44,579 nt of DNA. Origin: a virus. The notes beneath the pieces are model-generated. The model had not been told where the DNA came from. It saw only the letters and a list, made by a program, of their open reading frames with translations, and did no database searches. The translations under genes and the position numbers were made by a program. The stretch is from positions 1 through 44,579 of the IMG/VR virus record IMGVR_UViG_3300037071_004345; one strand, written 5' to 3'. Positions 1-9,035 of this stretch are shown here, one piece after another (within the stretch, counting starts at the first letter, position 1; the number at the start of each line of letters is the position of its first letter).

Positions 1-208
1 TAATCTGACCCCAGCACAGCAGCGGGCGATCGACAACAACACCTCGAACGGGGGCGGGTCTCTCGTGCGCACGGTGGCCTACCGCCGGGTCGACGGGAAG
101 CTCGTGCGCGTCGTGGTCTACCGGCGCGTCGGCGGCAGCGGGACGACGGCTTCGAAGCCGAATGGTGGCGCGACCTCCTGCCACGGATCAGGCTGCAACG
201 GCGGCTAG
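1..208 (+). CDS. 3' end of a gene, probably portal protein (partial)
   Basis: An open frame enters from the left edge (first full codon at base 2) and stops with TAG at 206-208, giving 68 residues. It holds two copies of a VxYRRV motif (TVAYRRV and VVVYRRV) about thirteen residues apart, then a Gly/Ser-rich end with two cysteines (SCHGSGCNGG). I cannot identify the family from this tail. The portal call rests only on position: it lies directly upstream of scaffold and capsid genes, where podovirus portals sit. A Gly-rich tail of this kind could also belong to another head protein. Confidence 0.45.
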   Translation, partial: NLTPAQQRAIDNNTSNGGGSLVRTVAYRRVDGKLVRVVVYRRVGGSGTTASKPNGGATSCHGSGCNGG

Positions 209-230
209 GGGGCTGTCTGCTACGTCCGTA

Positions 231-259
231 TTGCCGCCAGACAAAATCTCCGCTAACAT
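231..259 (+). promoter_or_regulatory. Candidate promoter for the head module
   Basis: TTGCCG (231-236), a 17-base spacer and TAACAT (254-259) match a sigma-70-like promoter. It sits in the 85-base gap before the scaffold gene. An AACATAC at 255-261 is one base away from the GACATAC motif that recurs elsewhere in the window. The ribosome site GGAGG follows at 282-286. Confidence 0.45.
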
Positions 260-293
260 ACGCCTCGACTGACCCCCAACCGGAGGTTTACCC

Positions 294-1277
294 GTGGGCG
301 TAGAAGATCAGGACTCGGCATCGCCCGACGAGTCCGCCACTGCCACCCTGGACGACGCCTCGGTCGTCGACGCTAACGCGGAGACGACCGAGAGCACTGC
401 GGACCCGTCCCCCGCGGCCAAGGACGAAAAGACGATCCTTTCGGTTGTGCGCGATGCCGTGCAGCCCAAGGCCGTCGCGGACCCGTCCACCGCAGAGCCA
501 AGCGACCACCAGGCCGCGCCAAAGCAAGCGGAACCCGACAACGAAGCCTTTGGCGACGTTCCGTTCCATGCACACCCGCGATTCCGCGAACTGATTCAGC
601 AGCGGAATGATCTCCGAGCCCCGGCCGCGAGTTACCGGAAGATCGAGGAGTTCTTGCAAGAGAACGCCATCGAGCCGAAGGAAGCCTCGGACGCCCTCAA
701 CTGGACTGCGCTGATGAAGCGCGACCCGGAGCAGGCGTGGACGCAGATCAAGCCCGTGATTCAGCAGCTTTTGCTGACCATCGGCGAGGTACTGCCCCCG
801 GACATCCGCGCCCAAGTCCAGAACGGCCAGCTAACGGCCGACGTGGCGAAGGCGCTGGCGAAGGAACGCGCCAAGGCCACTCTCGCGCAGGGGCAACTGT
901 CCTTCCGCGATCAGCAGCTAGAGGCGCAGCGCCGCCGCGAGGAAGCCGACACGACGACCGCCAAGCAGGCGGCAGTCACGGCAGCGGCGCGGGCGTGGGA
1001 TGCGGCGGCGCGGGGGAAGGATCCCGACTACGCGAAGAAGGAGCGCCGCCTCAAGTCCGAGGTTCTGCTCTTGCAGCGCGAGGACGGGGTTCCGGACACG
1101 GCCGAAGGCGTCAAGGCGCAGCTCGACAAGGCCCTCAAGGCCGTGAACGCCGAGTTTGCCCGTGCGATGCCGCGTCGGCCGGGCGTCACGCCCGTCACTG
1201 GTGGGAGCGTTTCAGGAAGCCCCCGCGCGCAGCCGAAGTCGATTCTGGAAGTCATCCAGTCGGCCGGGGCGCGGTAG
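294..1277 (+). CDS. Putative capsid scaffolding protein
   Basis: 327 residues from a GTG start with GGAGG eight bases upstream. The first 80 residues are acidic and low in complexity (Asp, Glu, Ala, Thr, Ser). The middle is rich in charged helix (about 185-260, many Gln/Glu/Arg/Ala), consistent with a coiled coil, and the C-terminal part is basic and flexible. An acidic, helical protein immediately before the major capsid gene is the usual form of a podovirus scaffold, which directs procapsid assembly and then leaves or is cleaved. There is no visible protease motif. The assignment is by composition and position, not by a recognised signature. Confidence 0.65.
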   Translation: MGVEDQDSASPDESATATLDDASVVDANAETTESTADPSPAAKDEKTILSVVRDAVQPKAVADPSTAEPSDHQAAPKQAEPDNEAFGDVPFHAHPRFRELIQQRNDLRAPAASYRKIEEFLQENAIEPKEASDALNWTALMKRDPEQAWTQIKPVIQQLLLTIGEVLPPDIRAQVQNGQLTADVAKALAKERAKATLAQGQLSFRDQQLEAQRRREEADTTTAKQAAVTAAARAWDAAARGKDPDYAKKERRLKSEVLLLQREDGVPDTAEGVKAQLDKALKAVNAEFARAMPRRPGVTPVTGGSVSGSPRAQPKSILEVIQSAGAR

Positions 1278-1295
1278 TCCAGGGAACGGACCCAA

Positions 1296-2390
1296 ATGCC
1301 CTACACAGCGGCAGAACTTGCGAACATCAACAACAGCGCCCTCGACTTCTATCTCGAGAAGGGGAAGCTGACTGCTCAGAATATCCAGGAAAAGCCGATG
1401 TCTGCGGCGTTCGAGAGTGCCGCAGGCACCTTCTCGGGCGGCAAGGGCGAGGTCTCTGTCGGTGTCAAGACCGGTCAGGGCGGCGGCTCGCTCCTCGGCT
1501 ACCAGGGTGACGATCAGGTCACCTACTACAACCCGACCCCGGCCAAGCGGGCGGCGTACCCCTGGCGGGAACACTTCATCGGCATCGGCTTCACCCACTC
1601 GGAGCTTAAGGTCGACGGTATCACCGTCACCGAGAACGATGCCTCGCAGACGACTTCGCCGAAGGAAGGCCGTGAGGAGCATGTCCTCGCCGAGATCCTC
1701 GAGGAGAAGTACGAAGCGTTCGACGAGGACTACAAGGTCTCGTGGGATACGCTGATCCACGGTGACGGCACCACCGACACCAAGGCGATCGCCGGCATCC
1801 GGGCGTTCATCCTCGCCGACCCGAGCCTCGGCTCGACCGGCGGCATCAACCGCACGGCGAATACCTGGTGGCGGAACCGGGCGGCCACTGCCGCCGCGAA
1901 CTCCGCCGGCAGCGGCGCCAACGCCATCTCCTCGGCCTCGACCGGTGGCGGCGTGCTCCTGACGTTCCTCCAGAAAGAGCGCCGTCAGCTCAAGCGGTTC
2001 GCGATGGGCGCCCCGCTTCGGCACAAGTGCTTCGCCGGCTCGGACTTCATCGCTGCGATGGAAGCCGAGATTCGCGCCAACGGCAACTACTCCCAGACGG
2101 GCTTCCGCGACTCGGCGTCCAACGACGGCTCGCAGGGCACCGAGGAGGGCACTCGGTTCGGTTCGTGGCTCTTTGTCTACGACCCGACCCTTGACGACCT
2201 GAGCCTCGCAAAGCGGGCGTACATCATCGACATGGCGTCGATCAAACTGATGTACATGCGCGGCGAGAAGAAGAAGCGGAGCAATCCGGCCCGGCCGCAT
2301 GACCGTTTCGTCATGTACCAGGGTGTCACCACGACTGCGGTGATGGTCGCCAAGAAGTTGCGGACCTCCGGCGTGTACGACATCGCCTGA
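1296..2390 (+). CDS. Major capsid protein
   Basis: 364 residues, ATG start 18 bases after the scaffold stop. The order of features (helical N-terminal arm, long loop with YYNPTP and a WREHFIGIGFTHSE segment, and a C-terminal stretch MYMRGEKKKRSNP followed by HDRFVMYQGVTT) fits an HK97-fold major capsid protein of podovirus-like phages that has a separate scaffold. The C-terminal beta-rich segment VTTTAVMVAKKL is typical of the capsid A/P domain end. It forms the icosahedral shell and interacts with the scaffold upstream. I recognise the type rather than a named family member. Confidence 0.8.
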   Translation: MPYTAAELANINNSALDFYLEKGKLTAQNIQEKPMSAAFESAAGTFSGGKGEVSVGVKTGQGGGSLLGYQGDDQVTYYNPTPAKRAAYPWREHFIGIGFTHSELKVDGITVTENDASQTTSPKEGREEHVLAEILEEKYEAFDEDYKVSWDTLIHGDGTTDTKAIAGIRAFILADPSLGSTGGINRTANTWWRNRAATAAANSAGSGANAISSASTGGGVLLTFLQKERRQLKRFAMGAPLRHKCFAGSDFIAAMEAEIRANGNYSQTGFRDSASNDGSQGTEEGTRFGSWLFVYDPTLDDLSLAKRAYIIDMASIKLMYMRGEKKKRSNPARPHDRFVMYQGVTTTAVMVAKKLRTSGVYDIA

Positions 2391-2449
2391 TCGCGTGAAG
2401 GCGGGGCGCACGAGGCGCCTCGCCAGCCCTTTCCTCTGAGGAGGCCACA

Positions 2450-3181
2450 ATGGCTTTTAAGACAATCGAGTTCGTCCTCGCCTCGGCGGTCGCAAGCAGC
2501 GGCACCGTCGCGAGCATCGCGTACCCCTCCGGCACGGTCGCGGGGCAGTTCACCGGGGCCAACGCCTCGGCGACCGGCCGGGCGATCATCAACAACAACG
2601 ACGTGTGGTTGCAGTCGGCGGCGAAGATCAGCATCACCTACGGCGCGTCGACGATCACCCTCACCAACCTCTCGCTCACGACCTGGGCGGCGGGCTCGGA
2701 GGTGATCCTCGAACTCGGCTACCAGGATGCCTCGGACGACGCCAACTACCTCGACGGTGACACCCCGTCCGGCCCCAACGTCGTCTACATCCCCGACGCC
2801 GCCGCCTATACCTGTCTCGCCGCCGACTCGGGCAAGCTTCACATCTTCCCCGACTTCACGGCGACCTGCACCATCGACCTTCCGGCGCCCGTCGCCGGGA
2901 TGGACTACACCTTCGTCTCGGCGGCCCGAGTGGCCGACGCCGCGAACGTGGTGATCGACACGCAGGCCGACGTGAACTTCTTCCTCGGCTCCGTCTACCA
3001 CCTCGACACTGACGGCGGCACGATGGCCGTCGTCTCGCCGGACGGGAACAGCAACTCCAAGCTGACCCTCGTCACTCCCTCGGGTGGGACGAAGGTCCGC
3101 GTGATCGCGGATGCGATCAACTGGACCATCATCGAGACTCACGTCTGCTCGGCCACCGTGCCGACCTTCGCCGACCAGTAA
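2450..3181 (+). CDS. Head-associated structural protein (possible decoration protein)
   Basis: 243 residues with a strong GGAGG ribosome site just upstream of ATG. The sequence is rich in Ala, Ser, Thr, Gly and Asp with alternating beta-strand-like segments (ISITYGASTITLTNLSL, AVVSPDGNSNSKLTLV) and no helical coiled coil, as in capsid decoration or fibre-like virion proteins. It lies between the major capsid gene and the head-tail connector genes. No catalytic motif is visible. It could be a capsid-stabilising protein or a head fibre; I do not recognise a specific family. Confidence 0.5.
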   Translation: MAFKTIEFVLASAVASSGTVASIAYPSGTVAGQFTGANASATGRAIINNNDVWLQSAAKISITYGASTITLTNLSLTTWAAGSEVILELGYQDASDDANYLDGDTPSGPNVVYIPDAAAYTCLAADSGKLHIFPDFTATCTIDLPAPVAGMDYTFVSAARVADAANVVIDTQADVNFFLGSVYHLDTDGGTMAVVSPDGNSNSKLTLVTPSGGTKVRVIADAINWTIIETHVCSATVPTFADQ

Positions 3182-3239
3182 TACCCACGAGGCGGGGCGC
3201 TCCGGCGCCCCGCGACCCCTCTAACCGAAAGACGCATCC

Positions 3240-3662
3240 ATGCAGCTCGTCAACTGCCTCGTCGCCCTCGGGGGCGATCCTCGCAACACCGTCCCGAAGT
3301 ACGGCATCACCGTGGCCGAGGCCCATGTCTTGCGCGCCATCCACGGTCATGAGTCCCTGCTCGATGTGCAGCCGCTCGACGAGGAGTCCGACGTGTCTCC
3401 CCGGGCCGAGATCACGCACCTCGCCGAGACCTATTTTGCCCGCGACGAGGACGGGGCCAACATCGTCTCCAAGGTCTTCGCCGGCGGCGTCGCTTCGGTG
3501 CCGATGGAGATCGCAGACCTCGACCTGCCCGAGACGTCCTACCGCGTCGTTGAGCGCGTCGCCCCGCCGGCCCCCAAGCGCAAGCGCGCGAAGGTAGAAC
3601 CGGCCTCGGCAGTGAAGCCGGTCGACGACGGCAACGATGACGTGGACGACGCATTCGCCTGA
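3240..3662 (+). CDS. Small acidic protein of the head module, unknown function
   Basis: 140 residues. An N-terminal domain of about 100 residues (LVALGGDPRNTVPKYGITVAEA) is followed by a Lys/Arg/Pro linker (PAPKRKRAKVEP) and an acidic C-terminus ending DDAFA. The acidic-then-Phe-small-residue end is like that of eleven DNA-metabolism proteins in this window, and this is the only member in the structural module. Its place between the decoration-like and adaptor genes suggests a head-completion or assembly role, but no family is recognised. Confidence 0.6.
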   Translation: MQLVNCLVALGGDPRNTVPKYGITVAEAHVLRAIHGHESLLDVQPLDEESDVSPRAEITHLAETYFARDEDGANIVSKVFAGGVASVPMEIADLDLPETSYRVVERVAPPAPKRKRAKVEPASAVKPVDDGNDDVDDAFA

Positions 3663-3679
3663 GCTGAGAGGGAGCGAGA

Positions 3680-4426
3680 ATGGCTCGCAATAAGACGCTG
3701 ATCTCGCTCCTACAGGACTACCGCATCGAAGTCGGTGCGTCCTCCAACCCTGCCCACAACAGCAACGCCCGCGACGCGCAGGTGGCAGCCTTGCAGAAGG
3801 CGCAAGAGCGCCTATGGCGCAAGTACGACTGGCCGCACCTGCGCGTCAGGCGCTTCCTCGACCTGCAATCCGGGCAGCGGTACTACGACTCCCGCGGCGC
3901 CATGCTCGAGGACGGCACGGACGCCGCGGACCTGGGGCTCGAGCGGCTCGAGACGATTGAAGTCCGCTGGGGCGAGGAGTGGACCCCCGTCTGCCCCGGC
4001 ATCAACGCGGCGCAGTACTCGACCTACGACTCCGACCTCGACGAGCGGTCTTGGCCTGTTGAGCGGTGGCAGGTCTACGAGGACGAGCAGATTGAGATCT
4101 GGCCGATCCCCGCCAGCAACGCCGACACGACCACCCTCGACGGCCGGCTGCGGCTCACGGGCATCCGCGACCTACGCCCCTTCGTCGCCGACGACGACCG
4201 GGCCGACCTCGACGACGACCTGATCGTCAAGTACGCCGCGCTCGGCTCGCTGACTCGCAGCGGGAGCAAGAACGCGCAGGTGGTGCTGGACGAGGCCAAG
4301 GGCATCGAGGCCGGGCTCACGCAGGGCTTCACCAAGGCCAAAGTTTTCTCGCTCGCTGGGCGGCAGCCGGTGGGTCGCCAGCCCAAGGGACCGTTCCGCG
4401 TCCACTACCGTGTGAACGAGGTCTAG
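3680..4426 (+). CDS. Head-to-tail adaptor protein (SU10-like)
   Basis: 248 residues with a good ribosome site (GAGAGGGAG). The N-terminus, TLISLLQDYRIEVGA followed by a helix ending RLWRKYDWPHLRV, is the pattern of the podovirus adaptor family that joins the portal ring to the tail nozzle. The middle is beta-rich with IEIWPIP, a common feature of these proteins, and the C-terminus is basic. The gene abuts the nozzle gene with no spacer (stop 4424-4426, next ATG 4427), consistent with a connector pair. Confidence 0.7.
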   Translation: MARNKTLISLLQDYRIEVGASSNPAHNSNARDAQVAALQKAQERLWRKYDWPHLRVRRFLDLQSGQRYYDSRGAMLEDGTDAADLGLERLETIEVRWGEEWTPVCPGINAAQYSTYDSDLDERSWPVERWQVYEDEQIEIWPIPASNADTTTLDGRLRLTGIRDLRPFVADDDRADLDDDLIVKYAALGSLTRSGSKNAQVVLDEAKGIEAGLTQGFTKAKVFSLAGRQPVGRQPKGPFRVHYRVNEV

Positions 4427-5881
4427 ATGGGATCCATCTGGATTAAGGAGTTCCGCGGCGGTCTTGACGCCAGGCGGCTCCCCGAGACCCTGCCCGGCGG
4501 GACGCTCATCCATGCGCAGGACTGCCACATAACGCAGGGCGGGGAGATCGAGCAGCGCGCCGACTTCGTTCCCGTGTGGGAGATACCGGAGGGGACGTGC
4601 GTCGGGCTCGCGGCCGACGAGGAGCACCTCGTCGTCTTCGGGCATGGGGCGTCGGCGCCCGACGGCATCCCGGACACCTTCATATACCAGCAGCTCGTGC
4701 ATCCCGAGGACGGCGACGTGGCGCTGATAGGCGTGCCGGCGTGGCAGGTCTATGGCGGCCAGGTCGCCGCGGTGGGACTTTTCGAGGACAACGCCGACTT
4801 TCGGCGCTACCTCTACCTCAACGCCATCCACGTCTCCGACGCCAACGCACCGCCGCAGACCGGCGGCGAGCCCGTCGCGCTCGGCATGTCCGGGTCCAAG
4901 CTGTTCGTCGGTGCCGGCCCGGCCTTCTACTTCTCCGACAACGAGGACGGCGACGACTTCACGGGTTCCGGCGCCGGCTTCTTCAACATGGCGTTTCGGA
5001 TAGGGCAGGGCGCCAGCGTGCGCGCCTTCTCGGACTACGAGAAGCTCCTCGCCATCTTCTCCGACCGCGCCATCACGACATGGGTGGTCGACGCCGACCC
5101 GGCCAACATGGCGCTCGTGCAGGTCATCCGGGGCTTCGGCACCTTCTCTAGCCGCACCGCCATCCAGTTCCGCGGCGCCGACGTGCTGTTCTACGACCTC
5201 TCGGGCATCCGCTCCATGCAGGCCCGCGACTCCTCGGGCACGGCGCTGACCGCGGACATCGGCAGCCCGATCGACAAGCTCACGGCGCGGGCGGTCGAGA
5301 ACGCCGACACCGAGCGGCGCGAGTTCGCGGCGGCCATCATCGAGCCGCGCACCGGGCGAATCTGGTTCTGCATCGGCGACACGATCTTCGTCCTCTCCCA
5401 CTACGATGTGACGAAGGTGACAGCGTGGACCGTATACAAGCCGGGCTTCGTGGTCGACGGCATCGCTGTGCTCGGCGACCGGGTGTACGTGCGCTCGGGA
5501 AACATGGTCTACGTCTACGGCTCGGAGAGCGGCCCCTACCAGTACAGCAGCAGCGTGCAGGCCGAGGCGTGGCTGCCCTACCTCGACGCCAACGCCCCGG
5601 CGCAGAACAAGTCTTTGCAGGGCGTCGACGCGGCGGTGCGCGGCACATGGGAGATCCGGGCGGGGTACGATCCCCGGAACCTCGACGCCAGTGACCTCGT
5701 GGCGCGCGTGACGAACACGACTTACCCCGACCCGCAGATCCCCATCGTGCAGGGGGAGGGGACGCACATAGGGCTGCGGTTCAAGGCGCTCGCGCCGCTC
5801 TCGGCGACCGAGCCTGCGGTCCTGTCTGCAGCCGTGATCCATCACAGCCTCGACGACCTCACAGACTCGCCGGGCTCGTGA
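4427..5881 (+). CDS. Tail nozzle / stabilisation protein
   Basis: 484 residues starting directly after the adaptor stop. It begins with a short loop motif (EFRGGLDARRLPETLP) common at the start of podovirus nozzle proteins and then has repeated beta-propeller-like strands (LAADEEHLVVFGHG, LGMSGSKLFVGAGPAFYFSDN, FSDYEKLLAIFSDRAITTW). This resembles T7 gp12/P22 gp10-type proteins that form the distal tube below the adaptor. Size and place agree with that role. The stop overlaps the next start (TGATG at 5879-5883). Confidence 0.65.
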   Translation: MGSIWIKEFRGGLDARRLPETLPGGTLIHAQDCHITQGGEIEQRADFVPVWEIPEGTCVGLAADEEHLVVFGHGASAPDGIPDTFIYQQLVHPEDGDVALIGVPAWQVYGGQVAAVGLFEDNADFRRYLYLNAIHVSDANAPPQTGGEPVALGMSGSKLFVGAGPAFYFSDNEDGDDFTGSGAGFFNMAFRIGQGASVRAFSDYEKLLAIFSDRAITTWVVDADPANMALVQVIRGFGTFSSRTAIQFRGADVLFYDLSGIRSMQARDSSGTALTADIGSPIDKLTARAVENADTERREFAAAIIEPRTGRIWFCIGDTIFVLSHYDVTKVTAWTVYKPGFVVDGIAVLGDRVYVRSGNMVYVYGSESGPYQYSSSVQAEAWLPYLDANAPAQNKSLQGVDAAVRGTWEIRAGYDPRNLDASDLVARVTNTTYPDPQIPIVQGEGTHIGLRFKALAPLSATEPAVLSAAVIHHSLDDLTDSPGS

Positions 5882-6321
5882 TGGACGTTCGCCTCTTGTC
5901 CGCCAGCGACTACGACGAGATACGCCGCCTCGCCGTCGAGGCCGTCGACGAGACCGAGGCCGGGCTCGGCTTCGACAGCGGAGCCTTCCTCGAATCGTTC
6001 GACCGCTGCTGCGCCGGCAAGCTGACGTGCTGGGTCTGCGAGGACGAAGGGGCGCTCCTCGGCTTCCTGCTGGCGCGTATCGACGGCTTCCGATTCGCGG
6101 CTGGACTGGCGGCAGTCGCCGAGGTACTATACGTCACGCCCGCCAAGCGCGGCTCTCGGGCACCCGCACTCCTCATCGACGAGTTCTTCCGGTGGAGTGA
6201 GATAGTGGGCGCCCGGCGCAAGTACCTCGGCATCAACAACGCACTGCACCCCGAGCGCACGGCCCGCTTCTTCGAGCGGTACGGCGCGCGGCGTGTCGGC
6301 GTCTATCTGGCGGCTGATTGA
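5881..6321 (+). CDS. GNAT-like N-acetyltransferase fold protein
   Basis: 146 residues, taking ATG 5881, which overlaps the upstream TGA; a GTG three bases earlier is possible. The fold pattern is that of GNAT enzymes: an opening strand-helix (DVRLLSASDYDEIRRLAVEA), WVCEDEGALLGFLLARID, then AEVLYVTPAKRGSRAPALLID, where the RGxGxG/A acetyl-CoA loop would be, and a C-terminal NNALHPERTARFFERYGARRVGVYL. GNAT-like genes occur between tail and internal-virion genes in several podovirus-type genomes. The substrate is unknown, and it could act on a virion protein or on a host target. Confidence 0.65.
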   Translation: MDVRLLSASDYDEIRRLAVEAVDETEAGLGFDSGAFLESFDRCCAGKLTCWVCEDEGALLGFLLARIDGFRFAAGLAAVAEVLYVTPAKRGSRAPALLIDEFFRWSEIVGARRKYLGINNALHPERTARFFERYGARRVGVYLAAD

Positions 6322-6932
6322 TGGCAAAAGGCGGCAGCAACGACGAGGCCGAGCGGGCTCGCCGCGACGAGGAGGAGCGCCAGGCGCGTATCCGTTCCGG
6401 CACCGCCCGGATCGACAACGTGTTCGACAAGCAGTTCACGCCGAGCTTCTACAAGGGCCAGGAGACGGCGTACAAGGACTACGCCGTCCCGCAGCTCGAC
6501 AAGCAGCACGAGGACGCCGGCGAGGAGTTGGGCTTCGACCTCGCCCGGCGCGGCGGCCTGCAAAGCTCCGTTCGGGCCGACAAGGAAGCCGACCTCGGCG
6601 AGTTGTACGACCTCAAGCGGCAGGAGGTCACCGGCAAGGCCCGTGAGTTCGGCACGACGGCCCGGACCAACGTCGAGGACGCGCGGAACGACCTGATCCT
6701 GACGCTACAGAGCACCGGGGACGCCTCGGGCGCGGCCAAGAGCGCCCTTTCCCGCGCCGGGGCGCTGTCCCGGCCCCCGGCCTACTCGCCGCTGGAAGAC
6801 GCCTTCCTGAGCTTCACGCAGGGGCTCGGGACGCAGGCCGGGCTAGAGCGCGCGGCGGCGGCCGGGAGTCCATATAAGCCGCGACACAACACGGGGCTTT
6901 TCGGCGGCTCCGGCTCCGTGAAGGTGACGTAA
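6321..6932 (+). CDS. Putative internal virion protein
   Basis: 203 residues from ATG 6321, overlapping the previous TGA by one base. The N-terminal 40 residues are strongly charged (NDEAERARRDEEERQARI), followed by a predicted long helix. The middle has GFDLARRGGLQSSVRADKEADL, and the C-terminus is Gly/Pro-rich. It starts a run of three genes between the nozzle and the peptidoglycan hydrolase, the usual place of ejection/internal core proteins. No named family is recognised. Confidence 0.55.
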   Translation: MAKGGSNDEAERARRDEEERQARIRSGTARIDNVFDKQFTPSFYKGQETAYKDYAVPQLDKQHEDAGEELGFDLARRGGLQSSVRADKEADLGELYDLKRQEVTGKAREFGTTARTNVEDARNDLILTLQSTGDASGAAKSALSRAGALSRPPAYSPLEDAFLSFTQGLGTQAGLERAAAAGSPYKPRHNTGLFGGSGSVKVT

Positions 6933-7594
6933 TGGTCCTTCCGCTTCTCCCTATCGCCCTCGCTCTAACCGCCGGCGGCATCGGCGCGAACTACATGGGC
7001 GCCAAGCAGGCCGAGCGGGCGAACCAGGACGTGCTGGGCGCCGAGCGCGTCCGGCAGAACCGATTCGACCGCGAGGCCGAGGCTACCACCACGAAGTCGC
7101 GCAAGCGGTTCGAGAACTTCGACGAGCAGCAGGGGGACAAGGCCGACGAGCTGGCCGACCTGTTCCTCGCCGACGCGGGGGCTGCTCCCCCCGCGCTGGA
7201 CGCGCCTACCGACACCGTGACGGTGCAGCGCACCGCCGACGAGAAGGCCGACCGTCGCCAGTTCACCGACCAGCAGGGCACGGCCCGGGGCAAAATGCTC
7301 TCCTTCGGCGACCTGTTCGGCGACATCGGCGTCGGGCAGGCGCGCGACATGACGGACCTCTCGGGCATCTACGGGATGCGCCAGGGCTCGCAGGGCGTGC
7401 TGCCTCTGGAACTGGACGCGGCCTCGCAGAAGGGCGGCGGGATGCGGCTGGCCGGCGACATCATGGGCGGCCTCGGGTCGATCGCCACGATGGGCGCTCT
7501 CTCCGGCGCGTCGCTGCCAGGCATCTTCGGCGCCAAGGCGGCGGGGCCGGCGGCGGGCGGTACGGGCCTCCTCTCCCTATTCGGGGGCCGATGA
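6932..7594 (+). CDS. Putative internal virion / ejection protein with hydrophobic ends
   Basis: 220 residues. It starts with a membrane-like segment (MVLPLLPIALALTAGGIGANYMG), continues with a charged helix (about 25-70) and ends in a Gly/Ala-rich hydrophobic segment (GDIMGGLGSIATMGALSG) closed by LLSLFGGR. Proteins with membrane-seeking ends and a helical middle, next to large ejection proteins, often help form the channel for DNA transfer across the envelope. That role is inferred. The ATG overlaps the upstream stop. Confidence 0.5.
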   Translation: MVLPLLPIALALTAGGIGANYMGAKQAERANQDVLGAERVRQNRFDREAEATTTKSRKRFENFDEQQGDKADELADLFLADAGAAPPALDAPTDTVTVQRTADEKADRRQFTDQQGTARGKMLSFGDLFGDIGVGQARDMTDLSGIYGMRQGSQGVLPLELDAASQKGGGMRLAGDIMGGLGSIATMGALSGASLPGIFGAKAAGPAAGGTGLLSLFGGR

Positions 7595-7595
7595 C

Positions 7596-9035
7596 GTGGG
7601 AACGCGATTGAACCGCTACTACAACAACCCGAACATCGGCGCGGCGATGGAGAACATCGCCAGCATCTTCGCGCCGCCCTCCGCGCAGGACATCGCGGGC
7701 TACGCGCTGGCCGACAAGGCGCGCACGGAAGCTCGGGGGCTCGAATCGCTCTACGGGATGGCCGGCGACCCTGACGCCGACATGGGTGCGTTCGACCGTT
7801 GGGGCGCGGCTACAGGGCAGTGGAACCCGAACCAGGGCTTCGGCGCCCGCGACATGAGCGACGCGACGACGCGGCGCGGCGACGACATCCAGGCGGGCAC
7901 GCAGCGGTATGGCTACGACACGCAGGCCGCAACGCAGACGTCCAACAACGTGCGCGACAACCAGACGCGGGCGATCACGGAACTGTTCGGAGCGCGCGAC
8001 CCTTACCACGACCAGCCCGCGGCCCCCGACGAGTTCATGGATGTGATCGGCCTTCCGGGCGTTCCGGCCATGCCCGGCCGCGACAAGCCCCTCTCCGAGA
8101 CCGAAGTCGAGGGCGCGATCCTCAGTGATGCCTACGGCCAGGGGCTCGTCGGGACGAAGGACGCCGCAGACATCTATCGCGGCGACATCCCCATCGAGCA
8201 GGTGATCGGCGCCGACATCGACGGCGACGGCAAGGGCGACCCGGTGAACGTGGCGCGCGGCAGCGCCATCGGCCGTCAGCCCTACACCAACCCCGGCTCT
8301 GCGCCAGCTAAGGGCTTCAAGTCGTGGACGTCGCCCTCGACGCAGCGCAGCGGCATCGCCATCACCGACCCCGCCACGGGGACCATCACCGACAATGCGA
8401 GCGGCCAGCCCCTCCCTCCCGACGCCATCATAGGCGACGTGACCGACGCCGGGGGCGGAGTGTTCTCCTCCACCACGTCGAACCAGACCGACGCCACGAA
8501 GTCCGAGGCCGAGGTCAACTTCTACCTTGGCCGCGTGAACGCGATGCGGGATCTGCTCACGAACAACCCCGGCATCGCCGGAGCGCCGGGCATGATCCGC
8601 GGCTTCGTGCAGGACGCGCAAGCCTTCTCGCGGGAGATGACCGCAGCCTACGGCGACGACCCGATCATGCCCGAAGACGTGGGAGCGATGGCGGAGCGGT
8701 TCGGCGCCGCGGGGGACTACGACCCGGCCATCCGCCGGTTCCGGGCGCTGGCGGTGGAGCTGGCCTACGCGAAGGCCAAGGCTGCCGATCCCTCGGGCGA
8801 GGTCAACGTCCGCGAGTTCGAGCAGCACTTCAACGACTTCAACGGCGGCCTCGCGGGCAATGAGGGTGTCATACCGCCCCTAGACGAGCTAGAGGACAGC
8901 CTGCGCAGCCGCCTGACCTCGCAGGTCCAGACGTTGCGCAATCCGGGGCAGCAGCCCCCGCCGTCGAATAAGGGCGCGGTGCCGCCCGCAGAGGGGACGA
9001 CTCCGGCAGGGACGCGCTGGCGCGTGGTGCAGTAG
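7596..9035 (+). CDS. Internal virion protein, unknown function
   Basis: 479 residues from a GTG start two bases after the previous stop. Asn/Gln/Gly-rich N-terminus (RLNRYYNNPNIGAAMENI), long Gln/Thr/Asp region, a calcium-loop-like IDGDGKGDPVNV at about 208-220, and a helical C-terminal third (ATKSEAEVNFYLGRVNAMRDLL onward). No enzyme motif is visible. Place and length suit a T7 gp15/P22 gp20-like internal protein. The TAG stop and the next GTG overlap at 9035. Confidence 0.5.
   Translation: MGTRLNRYYNNPNIGAAMENIASIFAPPSAQDIAGYALADKARTEARGLESLYGMAGDPDADMGAFDRWGAATGQWNPNQGFGARDMSDATTRRGDDIQAGTQRYGYDTQAATQTSNNVRDNQTRAITELFGARDPYHDQPAAPDEFMDVIGLPGVPAMPGRDKPLSETEVEGAILSDAYGQGLVGTKDAADIYRGDIPIEQVIGADIDGDGKGDPVNVARGSAIGRQPYTNPGSAPAKGFKSWTSPSTQRSGIAITDPATGTITDNASGQPLPPDAIIGDVTDAGGGVFSSTTSNQTDATKSEAEVNFYLGRVNAMRDLLTNNPGIAGAPGMIRGFVQDAQAFSREMTAAYGDDPIMPEDVGAMAERFGAAGDYDPAIRRFRALAVELAYAKAKAADPSGEVNVREFEQHFNDFNGGLAGNEGVIPPLDELEDSLRSRLTSQVQTLRNPGQQPPPSNKGAVPPAEGTTPAGTRWRVVQ

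Noticed and set aside
1212-2450. 412-codon antisense open frame opposite the capsid gene
   Set aside because: It lies over a clear capsid gene, is Arg/Gly/Val/Asp-rich in the way GC-rich shadows are, and has no coupled neighbour or motif.
4172-5845. 557-codon antisense open frame opposite the nozzle gene
   Set aside because: Long only because of GC-rich third positions on the opposite strand; composition is shadow-like (His, Arg, Val, Gly) and the + strand protein is sensible.
7461-8828. 455-codon antisense open frame
   Set aside because: Same reasoning; opposite a well-formed virion gene with coupled start and stop.
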